DNA of 15,831 bases from CAZGUH01 sp964529005 (GTDB lineage: Bacteria; Actinomycetota; Acidimicrobiia; Acidimicrobiales; Ilumatobacteraceae), in the NCBI GenBank assembly GCA_964529005.1, contig CAZGUH010000068.1, forward strand, positions 1 through 15,831. The letters run 5' to 3'. The stretch's first letter is position 1; the number at the start of each line of letters is the position of its first letter. The position numbers and the translations under genes are program-made. The notes under the pieces are model-generated. The model was not told the origin of the DNA. It saw only the letters and a list, made by a program, of their open reading frames with translations, and made no database searches. Below, in pieces: positions 1 through 4,428 of the stretch.

Positions 1-57
1 ATTCGTGAGGGTGGCCGCACGGTCGGCGCTGGCCGAGTCACCAAGATCATCAAGTAA
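1..57 (+). CDS. tuf: Elongation factor Tu, 3' end only (first tuf copy)
   Basis: Frame 1 reads IREGGRTVGAGRVTKIIK and then TAA, which is the highly conserved C-terminus of EF-Tu domain 3. EF-Tu is the GTPase that delivers aminoacyl-tRNA to the ribosomal A site in the cytoplasm. Only 18 codons lie in the window; the GTPase domain is outside it. It is followed by a small hairpin and then by rpmG, an order like tufB-rpmG-secE in Thermus. Another tuf begins at the far end of the window in the same orientation, so this copy and that one are separate unless the molecule is a small circle. Identification is firm despite the short length because this tail is nearly invariant. Confidence 0.93.
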   Translation: MREGGRTVGAGRVTKIIK

Positions 58-65
58 GCAACGCA

Positions 66-109
66 GCGCTCGCACGAGCGCGGTGACGGGTGTGGGGCGC
101 AGACCCCAC
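66..109 (+). terminator. Two small hairpins between tuf and rpmG, possible terminator
   Basis: Seen: GCGCTC (66-71) pairs with GAGCGC (76-81) around a 4-nt loop, and GTGGGG (92-97) pairs with CCCCAC (104-109) around a 6-nt loop. Neither is followed by a T-run. They could end or attenuate tuf transcription, or simply be structured mRNA between co-transcribed genes. The gap to rpmG is only 69 nt and I see no convincing promoter in it, so read-through is likely. Confidence 0.35.
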
Positions 110-126
110 GGAAGGACAGGCCCCCG

Positions 127-291
127 ATGCCCAAGAACGACAAGAGGGTGAAGATCACCCTCGAGTGCACGGAGTGCAAGCGGCGCAACTACATCACGAT
201 GAAGTCGAAGATCAACGATCGTGAGCGCCTCGAGATGAACAAGTACTGCGCTCATGAGCGCCGTCACACGGTTCACAAGGAGACTCGCTGA
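127..291 (+). CDS. rpmG: 50S ribosomal protein L33
   Basis: A 54-residue protein of the usual L33 length (50-56) with the family pattern ITLECTECKRRNYITMKSK, then LEMNKY, then HTVHKETR. L33 sits near the E site of the 50S subunit. The start ATG follows AAGGA at 112-116 by ten bases. Zinc-binding L33 proteins carry two CxxC pairs. Here the first pair is intact (Cys14, Cys17), but the second reads C-A-H-E (Cys41, then Glu44 where the fourth Cys is expected). This is therefore neither a full C+ type nor a cysteine-free C- type; His43 or Glu44 could in principle act as the fourth ligand. The gene lies between tuf and tRNA-Trp, as in Thermus. The family call is secure; metal binding is uncertain. 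Confidence 0.95.
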   Translation: MPKNDKRVKITLECTECKRRNYITMKSKINDRERLEMNKYCAHERRHTVHKETR

Positions 292-299
292 CGAGCCGT

Positions 300-322
300 C
301 GGCCCGGCGTCGCGCCGGGCCG
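300..322 (+). terminator. GC-rich hairpin after rpmG
   Basis: A perfect 10-bp stem, CGGCCCGGCG (300-309) with CGCCGGGCCG (313-322), closes on a TCG triloop nine bases after the rpmG stop codon. No T-run follows, which is common for stem-loop terminators in high-GC actinobacteria. Alternatively it is an RNA processing signal ahead of the tRNA. Confidence 0.55.
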
Positions 323-330
323 ATCCCACA

Positions 331-359
331 GGTGGGCTGGTAGCCTTGCGAAGCCCACC
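331..359 (+). promoter_or_regulatory. Inverted repeat around a TAGCCT -10-like box before tRNA-Trp
   Basis: GGTGGGCT (331-338) and AGCCCACC (352-359) form a perfect 8-bp inverted repeat around a 13-nt centre that holds TAGCCT (341-346), a TAnnnT-type -10 box 17 bases before the mature tRNA. No good -35 hexamer is visible 16-18 bases upstream because that position is inside the preceding hairpin. It may be a promoter, an operator, or a second stem-loop used in tRNA processing. A similar TAGCCT inside a dyad occurs at 2767-2789. Confidence 0.35.
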
Positions 360-363
360 GCAG

Positions 364-436
364 AGGGCAGTAGCTCAGCTGGTAGAGCATCGGTCTCCAA
401 AACCGACGGTCGGGGGTTCGAGTCCCTCCTGCCCTG
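364..436 (+). tRNA. trnW: tRNA-Trp, anticodon CCA
   Basis: A full cloverleaf can be drawn. The acceptor stem AGGGCAG (364-370) pairs with CTGCCCT (429-435), and the D stem GCTC (373-376) pairs with GAGC (385-388). The anticodon stem TCGGT (390-394) pairs with ACCGA (402-406) around loop CTCCAAA, with anticodon CCA at 397-399. The T stem 412-416 pairs with 424-428 (one G-T pair) around TTCGAGT. The discriminator is G436, the bacterial Trp identity base. The next bases are CCCA, so a CCA end is not encoded directly after the discriminator and must be added or made by trimming and repair. tRNA-Trp next to secE is a widespread bacterial arrangement. Confidence 0.97.
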
Positions 437-464
437 CCCATCACACCTTCCGCCCACCCCGTGC

Positions 465-470
465 GGGGAG
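465..470 (+). promoter_or_regulatory. Ribosome binding site of secE
   Basis: GGGGAG lies five bases before the ATG at 476 and fixes that start rather than the upstream in-frame GTG at 461, which would overlap the site itself. CCCC (457-460) can pair with GGGG (465-468) around GTGC, so the site may be partly masked in the mRNA. Confidence 0.7.
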
Positions 471-475
471 CACCC

Positions 476-781
476 ATGTCCCTTGACGACCTGAACCGCG
501 AGCAGAAGCGCCAGCTGCGCAAGATGGGCGCGCTGGACGAGAAGGGCGTGCCGACGCGCGCCCAGCGTCAGGCCACGTCGAAACAGCCGGGCGAGCGCAC
601 CGGCCCGCGGCAGTACATGCGCGAGGTCGCCGATGAGATGCGCAAGGTGGCGTGGCCGAAATGGCCCGAGGTCCGCCGGTTCTCGATCATCGTGCTCTTC
701 ACGGTGGTGCTCTACACCGCCTACATCTTCGGCTTGGACTCGCTGTTCGGAGTGCTCTCCGGCTGGCTCTACGAGAACTGA
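476..781 (+). CDS. secE: Preprotein translocase subunit SecE
   Basis: A 101-residue single-span SecE, the clamp subunit that stabilises SecY in the SecYEG translocon of the cytoplasmic membrane. The charged cytoplasmic N-terminus (about residues 1-45) is followed by the conserved amphipathic helix and hinge REVADEMRKVAWPKWPEV (49-66). One hydrophobic segment of about 69-94 then ends in the short tail WLYEN. The short one-helix form is the general bacterial type, unlike the three-span E. coli protein. The start at 476 is chosen because GGGGAG precedes it; an upstream GTG in frame would add only five residues. nusG begins six bases after the stop, so the two genes are surely co-transcribed and perhaps translationally coupled. 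tRNA-Trp ends 39 bases upstream and may share the transcript. Confidence 0.95.
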   Translation: MSLDDLNREQKRQLRKMGALDEKGVPTRAQRQATSKQPGERTGPRQYMREVADEMRKVAWPKWPEVRRFSIIVLFTVVLYTAYIFGLDSLFGVLSGWLYEN

Positions 782-787
782 TCGATC

Positions 788-1519
788 ATGAGCGACGAGA
801 TGCTTCCAGACAACGAGACCGCAGCCGACGTCGTCGACGACGAGGTCGACGTCGCGTTCGACCTGACCTCCGAGGGTGCGGACGACGACGTGGCCTCCGA
901 CGGCACGGAGTCCGACGACGCCGCGTCCGACGAGGCGGGCGAGGACGTCCCGGTCGACGACCCCTGGACCCGTCCGGGCGATTGGTACGTCGTCCACACC
1001 CAGTCGGGGTACGAAAAGAAGGTCATGGCCAACCTCCACGCTCGCATCCAGAGCATGAACATGGAGGAGCAGATCTTCGAAGTCGTCATCCCGATGGAGG
1101 AGGTCGTCGAGTTCAAGGGCGGCCGCAAGCAGGTCGTCCAGCGCAAGGTCTTCCCCGGCTACATCCTCGTGCGCTGCTACATGAGCGACGAGTCGTGGTA
1201 CTGCATCCGCAACACCCCCGGCGTCACCGGCTTCGTCGGCCAGAGCCGCCACGGGCAGAAGCCCACCCCGCTGTCGCGCCGTGAGGTGCAGACGTTCCTG
1301 TCGGCCAAGGGCGACGGCCAAGACCAGGTCGCACGCAAGAAGCCGAAGCTCGAACACGAAGTCGGCGAGAGCGTGCGCGTCAAGGAAGGCCCGTTCGCCG
1401 ACTTCTCCGGCCAGATCGCCGAGATCAACGCCGATCACATGAAGCTCAAGGTGCTGGTGAACATCTTCGGACGAGAGACCCTCGTCGAGATGGACTTCAG
1501 CCAGGTAGCCAAGCTGTAG
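788..1519 (+). CDS. nusG: Transcription termination/antitermination factor NusG
   Basis: A 243-residue NusG, which binds the RNA polymerase clamp and, through its KOW domain, Rho or ribosomal protein S10. The NGN domain starts at about residue 65 (DWYVVHTQSGYEKKV) and includes FPGYILVRCYM and the NTPGVTGFVG segment. The KOW domain spans about 192-243 (VGESVRVKEGPFADFSGQI to MDFSQVAKL). Residues 1-58 form an extension with 24 Asp or Glu and no Lys or Arg, absent from the 181-residue E. coli protein but known in kind from actinobacterial NusG. It follows secE with a six-base gap; only a weak GAGAA precedes the start, consistent with coupling to secE translation. The operon continues to rplK 48 bases later. 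The window also encodes its polymerase partners RpoB and RpoC. Confidence 0.96.
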   Translation: MSDEMLPDNETAADVVDDEVDVAFDLTSEGADDDVASDGTESDDAASDEAGEDVPVDDPWTRPGDWYVVHTQSGYEKKVMANLHARIQSMNMEEQIFEVVIPMEEVVEFKGGRKQVVQRKVFPGYILVRCYMSDESWYCIRNTPGVTGFVGQSRHGQKPTPLSRREVQTFLSAKGDGQDQVARKKPKLEHEVGESVRVKEGPFADFSGQIAEINADHMKLKVLVNIFGRETLVEMDFSQVAKL

Positions 1520-1567
1520 TCCGCCCGACCGCAACGTCACCACGAAGAAACCAGGAAAGAACACGCC

Positions 1568-1993
1568 ATGGCGAAGAAGAAGGTTGCCGCGATCGTCAAG
1601 ATCCAGATCCCGGCAGGCAAGGCCACACCGGCCCCGCCCGTCGGTACCGCGCTCGGGCCCCACGGCGTGTCGATCATGGACTTCGTCAAGCAGTACAACG
1701 CCGCCACCGAGTCGCAGGTCGGCACGATCGTCCCGGTCGAGATCACGGTCTTCGAGGACCGCACGTTCTCGTTCGTGCTGAAGACGCCGCCGACCCCGGT
1801 GCTGCTGCGTCAGAAGGCCGGCCTCGACAAGGGCTCGACCGCGCCCGGCAAGACCGTCGTCGGCACCGTCACCGAGGCCGATGTGGAAGAGGTCGCGAAG
1901 ATCAAGCTTCCCGATCTCAACGCCTACGACCTCGACGCCGCCAAGGAGCAGGTGCGCGGCACTGCCCGCTCGATGGGCCTCAAGGTCGTCTGA
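1568..1993 (+). CDS. rplK: 50S ribosomal protein L11
   Basis: A 141-residue L11, the standard length. It binds the GTPase-associated region of 23S rRNA at the base of the stalk, where EF-G and EF-Tu act. The proline-rich N-terminal helix region (IPAGKATPAPPVGTALGPHGV, about 14-34) is the surface that contributes to thiostrepton binding. The C-terminal rRNA-binding domain ends in the family signature RGTARSMGLKVV (130-141). The ATG follows AGGAAA (1553-1558) with nine bases between. Gene order nusG-rplK-rplA is the common bacterial one, and the short gaps indicate one operon. Nothing is unusual in the sequence. Confidence 0.97.
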   Translation: MAKKKVAAIVKIQIPAGKATPAPPVGTALGPHGVSIMDFVKQYNAATESQVGTIVPVEITVFEDRTFSFVLKTPPTPVLLRQKAGLDKGSTAPGKTVVGTVTEADVEEVAKIKLPDLNAYDLDAAKEQVRGTARSMGLKVV

Positions 1994-2060
1994 GTTCTCA
2001 CACCACACGCTCGTCCGGGACGACCTCGCCCGGCGGCGTCATCACCCAGAGGGAGACAAC

Positions 2061-2756
2061 ATGTCCGGCAAGAAGTACGCCGACGCGCAGAAGCGCTTCG
2101 ACCGTGATCAACTCTTCACCCCCGCCGAGGCGATCGGCTTGGTGAAGGCGACGGCCTCGGCCTCGTTCGACGAGTCGGTCGACGTCGCCGTCCGTCTCGG
2201 CGTCGATCCCCGCAAGGCCGACCAGATGGTGCGCGGCACGGTTGCGCTGCCCTCGGGCACCGGCAAGGACGTGCGCGTGGCGGTGTTCGCCGCCGGACCC
2301 GCCGCCCAGGAGGCCCGCGATGCCGGCGCCGACATCGTCGGCGCCGACGACCTCGCGGCCGAGATCGAGAAGGGCAACTTCAACTTCGACGTCGCCATCG
2401 CGACGCCCGACATGATGCCACTCGTCGGGCGGCTCGGCCGGGTGCTCGGGCCCCGCGGCCTGATGCCCAACCCGAAGACCGGCACGGTGACCCAGGACGT
2501 CGCCCGCGCGGTCAGCGAGTTCAAGGGCGGCAAGGTCGAGTACCGCACCGACCGCTACGGCAACGTCCACGTGCCGATCGGCAAGGTCAGCTTCGATCCG
2601 GCTGCGCTCGAGTCGAACTTCCGCGCCGTGCTCGACGAGCTCCAGCGCGCCAAGCCGGCCGCGGCGAAGGGCCGCTACCTGCGCAAGATCAGCCTGTCGT
2701 CGACCATGGGCCCCGGCGTCAAGGTCGACACGAACCGCCTGCGCGCCGAGGCCTGA
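2061..2756 (+). CDS. rplA: 50S ribosomal protein L1
   Basis: A 231-residue L1, the usual length, which forms the mobile L1 stalk at the E site. In many bacteria L1 also represses translation of its own rplK-rplA mRNA. The L1 signature GRLGRVLGPRGLMPNPKTGT covers about 123-142, and the N-terminus MSGKKYADAQKRFDRDQLFTPAEAI is typical of the family. The ATG at 2061 follows GAGGGA (2050-2055); upstream in-frame starts would run into the rplK coding end and have no ribosome site. The 67 bases between rplK and rplA show no obvious hairpin. The TGA stop overlaps a good -35-like hexamer (2753-2758) for the next unit. Confidence 0.97.
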   Translation: MSGKKYADAQKRFDRDQLFTPAEAIGLVKATASASFDESVDVAVRLGVDPRKADQMVRGTVALPSGTGKDVRVAVFAAGPAAQEARDAGADIVGADDLAAEIEKGNFNFDVAIATPDMMPLVGRLGRVLGPRGLMPNPKTGTVTQDVARAVSEFKGGKVEYRTDRYGNVHVPIGKVSFDPAALESNFRAVLDELQRAKPAAAKGRYLRKISLSSTMGPGVKVDTNRLRAEA

Positions 2757-2780
2757 CATCTTTCGAGTCGGCGGTAGCCT
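2753..2780 (+). promoter_or_regulatory. Candidate promoter for rplJ-rplL
   Basis: CTGACA (2753-2758, five of six to TTGACA) is followed after 16 bases by TAGCCT (2775-2780). The -10 box lies inside a 7-bp inverted repeat, GTCGGCG (2767-2773) with CGCCGAC (2783-2789). Transcription starting near 2787 would give a transcript beginning just ahead of the L10-type leader. The -35 overlaps the rplA stop. Read-through from rplA may also feed rplJ. Confidence 0.5.
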
Positions 2781-2807
2781 GTCGCCGACAACTGAACCGG
2801 TCGCTCG

Positions 2808-2973
2808 CCGAAGACCGCTGGTCCACCCGGTACGGCTCCCGTACGCGCCGGGTGGGTAATGGGTTCCGACCCGCCAGCCGAGGTGGATGCTGCAAGGGTT
2901 TGGGGACGGTGCACCGTCTCGCTCCTCGTGGTGTTCGCTCATGCGAGCACCCCGAGTCGAAGCGAGAGGAGGT
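2808..2973 (+). promoter_or_regulatory. L10 leader: autoregulatory RNA upstream of rplJ
   Basis: The 226-nt gap between rplA and rplJ is highly structured and matches the known ribosomal L10 leader, in which L10 with its L12 dimers binds a kink-turn stem and represses translation of rplJ-rplL. Seen: GCTGG (2817-2821) pairs with CCAGC (2874-2878), flanked by CGAAGACC and CCGAGG as in kink-turn leaders. Inside lies CCACCCGG (2823-2830) with CCGGGTGG (2848-2855), capped by TACGG (2831-2835) with CCGTA (2839-2843). Downstream are a self-complementary ACGGTGCACCGT and a long hairpin that abuts the ribosome site. Assignment is by pattern recognition and position; a covariance-model search was not possible. 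Confidence 0.75.
2917..2973 (+). promoter_or_regulatory. Long hairpin abutting the rplJ Shine-Dalgarno, possible switch
   Basis: Three nested helices can form: TCTCGCT (2917-2923) with AGCGAGA (2961-2967), CTCG (2925-2928) with CGAG (2953-2956), and GGTGTTCGC (2930-2938) with GCGAGCACC (2943-2951) around TCAT. The Shine-Dalgarno AGGAGGT is at 2967-2973, nine bases before ATG 2983, so this fold leaves it nearly free. A competing pairing, CTCCTC (2922-2927) with GAGGAG (2966-2971), would hide it. The two pairings use overlapping bases and exclude each other. Confidence 0.5.
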
Positions 2974-2982
2974 GGACATCGA

Positions 2983-3510
2983 ATGGATAACCCCCGTCCG
3001 GAGAAGGTCGCGGTGGTCGAGGAGGTGGCGGCGAAGCTCGCCGCGGCCGACGCCGCCATCGTGACCGAATACCGAGGGATGAACGTCGGCGCCCTGGGCA
3101 AGCTGCGCCGCGATCTGCGAGCCGTCGGCGGTGAGTACAAGGTGTACAAGAACACCCTGGCTCGCTTCGCCGCCGAGAGGGCGGGTGTTGCCGGATTGGC
3201 CGACTTGTTGATCGGCCCGACCGGCATCACCTTCGTCAGCGGAGACGTCGCCGGCGTTGCCAAGACCCTGCGTGACGCGGCCAAGGCGAACCCGCTGCTG
3301 ATCGTCAAGGGCGGCTCGCTCGGCGGTCGCACGCTGGCTGCGTCCGACATCGACGCACTGGCCGAGCTGCCGTCGCGCGACGTGCTGCTCGCCCAGTTCG
3401 CGGGCGCGCTCCAGGCCCCGCTGGTGAAGACGGCCGGCCTGCTCCAGGCCCTGCCGCGCAACTTCGCCTACGGGCTGAAGGCCCTGATCGACCAGCGCGA
3501 GGCGGCCTGA
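2983..3510 (+). CDS. rplJ: 50S ribosomal protein L10
   Basis: A 175-residue L10 (usual 165-180), the stalk protein that anchors L7/L12 dimers to the 50S subunit. The N-terminal rRNA-binding domain starts MDNPRPEKVAVVEEVAAKLAAADAAIVTEYRGMNV and continues through LRRDLRAVGGEYKVYKNTLARFA. The C-terminal helix that carries L12 ends FAYGLKALIDQREAA. An ATG at 2887 is in frame but lies in the structured leader and would add 32 residues unlike any L10; AGGAGGT at 2967-2973 supports 2983. rplL follows after 52 bases. Expression is expected to be controlled by the leader through L10-L12 binding. L10, L12 and rpoB are neighbours in most bacteria. Confidence 0.96.
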   Translation: MDNPRPEKVAVVEEVAAKLAAADAAIVTEYRGMNVGALGKLRRDLRAVGGEYKVYKNTLARFAAERAGVAGLADLLIGPTGITFVSGDVAGVAKTLRDAAKANPLLIVKGGSLGGRTLAASDIDALAELPSRDVLLAQFAGALQAPLVKTAGLLQALPRNFAYGLKALIDQREAA

Positions 3511-3562
3511 CCGCCTTCGCCCCCCACACCCACGCAATCCACTTCGCAAAGGAACACCACCA

Positions 3563-3952
3563 ATGGCACTCACCAAGGATGAGATCCTCGACGCCATCAG
3601 CAACCTCACCGTGATCGAGCTGAAGGATCTGCTCGACGCGTTCGAGGAGAAGTTCGGCGTCACCGCCGCGGCGCCCGTCGCCGTCGCCGCCGCCGGCGGC
3701 GCTGCCGGCCCGGCCGCCGCCGCTCCCGCCGAGGAGGAGCAGGACGAGTTCGACGTCGTCCTCACCGACGCCGGCGCCCAGAAGATCCAGGTCATCAAGG
3801 TCGTGCGCGAGCTCACCAGCCTGGGTCTGAAGGAGGCCAAGGACCTCGTGGACGGCGCTCCCAAGCCCGTGCTCGAAAAGGTCAACAAGGACGACGCCGA
3901 GAAGGCCAAGGCCAAGCTCACCGAGGCTGGCGCGACCGTCGAGGTCAAGTAG
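3563..3952 (+). CDS. rplL: 50S ribosomal protein L7/L12
   Basis: A 129-residue acidic L7/L12, present in several copies on the stalk and contacting EF-Tu, EF-G and other GTPases. The N-terminal dimerisation helices span about 1-33. A flexible hinge of about 34-56 consists mostly of Ala, Gly, Pro and Val. The globular C-terminal domain of about 61-129 has the KIQVIKVVRELTSLGLKEAKDLVDGAPK signature. AAAGGA (3548-3553) precedes the ATG by nine bases. It closes the rplJ-rplL unit; a strong hairpin follows twelve bases after its TAG stop. All features are normal for the family. Confidence 0.97.
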   Translation: MALTKDEILDAISNLTVIELKDLLDAFEEKFGVTAAAPVAVAAAGGAAGPAAAAPAEEEQDEFDVVLTDAGAQKIQVIKVVRELTSLGLKEAKDLVDGAPKPVLEKVNKDDAEKAKAKLTEAGATVEVK

Positions 3953-3964
3953 TCCCACGCAGGT

Positions 3965-4004
3965 CGACAAGGGGCCCGGGTGCGAGCGTCCGGGCCCCTT
4001 GTCG
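3965..4004 (+). terminator. Strong perfect hairpin after rplL
   Basis: Fifteen contiguous base pairs join 3965-3979 (CGACAAGGGGCCCGG) to 3990-4004 (CCGGGCCCCTTGTCG) around a 10-nt loop. No T-run follows; the next bases are CGCCCCC. It is placed to end the rplJ-rplL transcript or to reduce read-through into rpoB. The same junction in E. coli holds a partial terminator and an RNase III site, so processing is an alternative role. Confidence 0.75.
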
Positions 4005-4015
4005 CGCCCCCGCTC

Positions 4016-4109
4016 GGGCGCGGAATGTCGCCGTGGCGGCAGCGGATCGCGCCCGTGACGGCTGCTTGGGCGCGGAATGTCGCCGTGGCGGCAGCGGATC
4101 GCGCCCGTG
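4016..4109 (+). repeat. Two tandem 42-nt direct repeats with internal dyads
   Basis: Bases 4016-4057 and 4068-4109 are identical over 42 nt, separated by 10 nt (period 52). The match extends four bases leftward with one mismatch (GCTC versus GCTT). Each unit can fold on itself: GGGCGCG (4016-4022) pairs with CGCGCCC (4048-4054) and encloses the small hairpin GCCG-TGG-CGGC (4030-4040); the second copy pairs 4068-4074 with 4100-4106. The units begin just after the rplL terminator and end about 90 bases before the first rpoB promoter. I do not recognise the element. It could be a REP-like dispersed repeat, a protein binding site or an RNA structure. Confidence 0.9.
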
Positions 4110-4201
4110 CGAAGGGGGTGGGAGGGGTGGTCGAGGCGGGCGGTCGAGGGGCCAGAATGCCTGCTCAGGGTGCAAGTCTTCGTCAACCCGCGGCGCAGTG
4201 C

Positions 4202-4231
4202 TTGACGACGACGGCATCCTGGGCTTACCGT
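4202..4231 (+). promoter_or_regulatory. Candidate upstream rpoB promoter
   Basis: TTGACG (4202-4207) is followed after 18 bases by TACCGT (4226-4231), a TAnnnT-type -10. It would give an rpoB leader of about 190 nt. It is weaker than the second promoter at 4275-4304 but has the same -35 hexamer. Confidence 0.4.
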
Positions 4232-4274
4232 TCGGCGGACTGAACTCCCGTCCGGTGGGCGCCGCCGGAGACGG

Positions 4275-4304
4275 TTGACGTTTGATGTCCTTACGGGATA
4301 GGAT
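4275..4304 (+). promoter_or_regulatory. Main rpoB-rpoC promoter
   Basis: TTGACG (4275-4280), an 18-base spacer and TAGGAT (4299-4304) form the best sigma70-type promoter in the window. Transcription should start near 4311, giving a leader of about 118 nt before the GTG start of rpoB. The box sits inside the 5' extension of the rpoB frame, which argues against any rpoB start upstream of it. Confidence 0.7.
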
Positions 4305-4417
4305 CGTCGGTTGCCGTGCGCCGACTCTCTCGCCTTTCTCTCGGTCCTGTGACGTTGCGCGCCCCGATGCCCGCGTTTCGCGCCGCATCGCGGTCGGATC
4401 TCTGCCCCCCTTGCAGC

Positions 4418-4423
4418 AAGGAG
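4418..4423 (+). promoter_or_regulatory. Ribosome binding site of rpoB
   Basis: AAGGAG lies five bases before GTG 4429 and decides that start over the in-frame ATG at 4282. CCTTG (4409-4413) can pair with CAAGG (4417-4421) around a 3-nt loop, which could partly mask the site. Confidence 0.75.
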
Positions 4424-4428
4424 TAACC

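Larger units (their letters stand above)
3953..4428 (+). other. Gene-free stretch between rplL and rpoB
   Basis: These 476 bases hold, in order, the rplL terminator hairpin, two copies of a 42-nt repeat, about 90 bases (4110-4201) in which I see nothing definite, two candidate rpoB promoters, and a roughly 115-nt rpoB leader. Open frames exist here on both strands, but they run through the repeats and the promoter boxes, lack ribosome sites and match no family I know. An imperfect dyad, CCGTC (4248-4252) with GACGG (4270-4274), sits directly upstream of the second -35 box. GTCGG (4306-4310) with CCGAC (4321-4325) could form a hairpin at the transcript's 5' end. Confidence 0.7.

Noticed and set aside
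2887..2982. N-terminal extension of rplJ starting at ATG 2887
   Set aside because: It lies in the structured L10 leader, and a perfect AGGAGGT precedes ATG 2983.
4016..4109. The two 42-nt repeats as a CRISPR array
   Set aside because: Only two copies with a 10-nt spacer, no cas genes, and internal dyads unlike a spacer-repeat array.
3980..4278. Small open frames in both directions across the 42-nt repeats
   Set aside because: Their peptides only translate the repeat and terminator, have no ribosome sites and match no protein family known to me.
4282..4428. N-terminal extension of rpoB starting at ATG 4282
   Set aside because: It would cover the -10 box of the best promoter in the window, and the added 49 residues resemble no RpoB; AAGGAG before GTG 4429 explains the true start.
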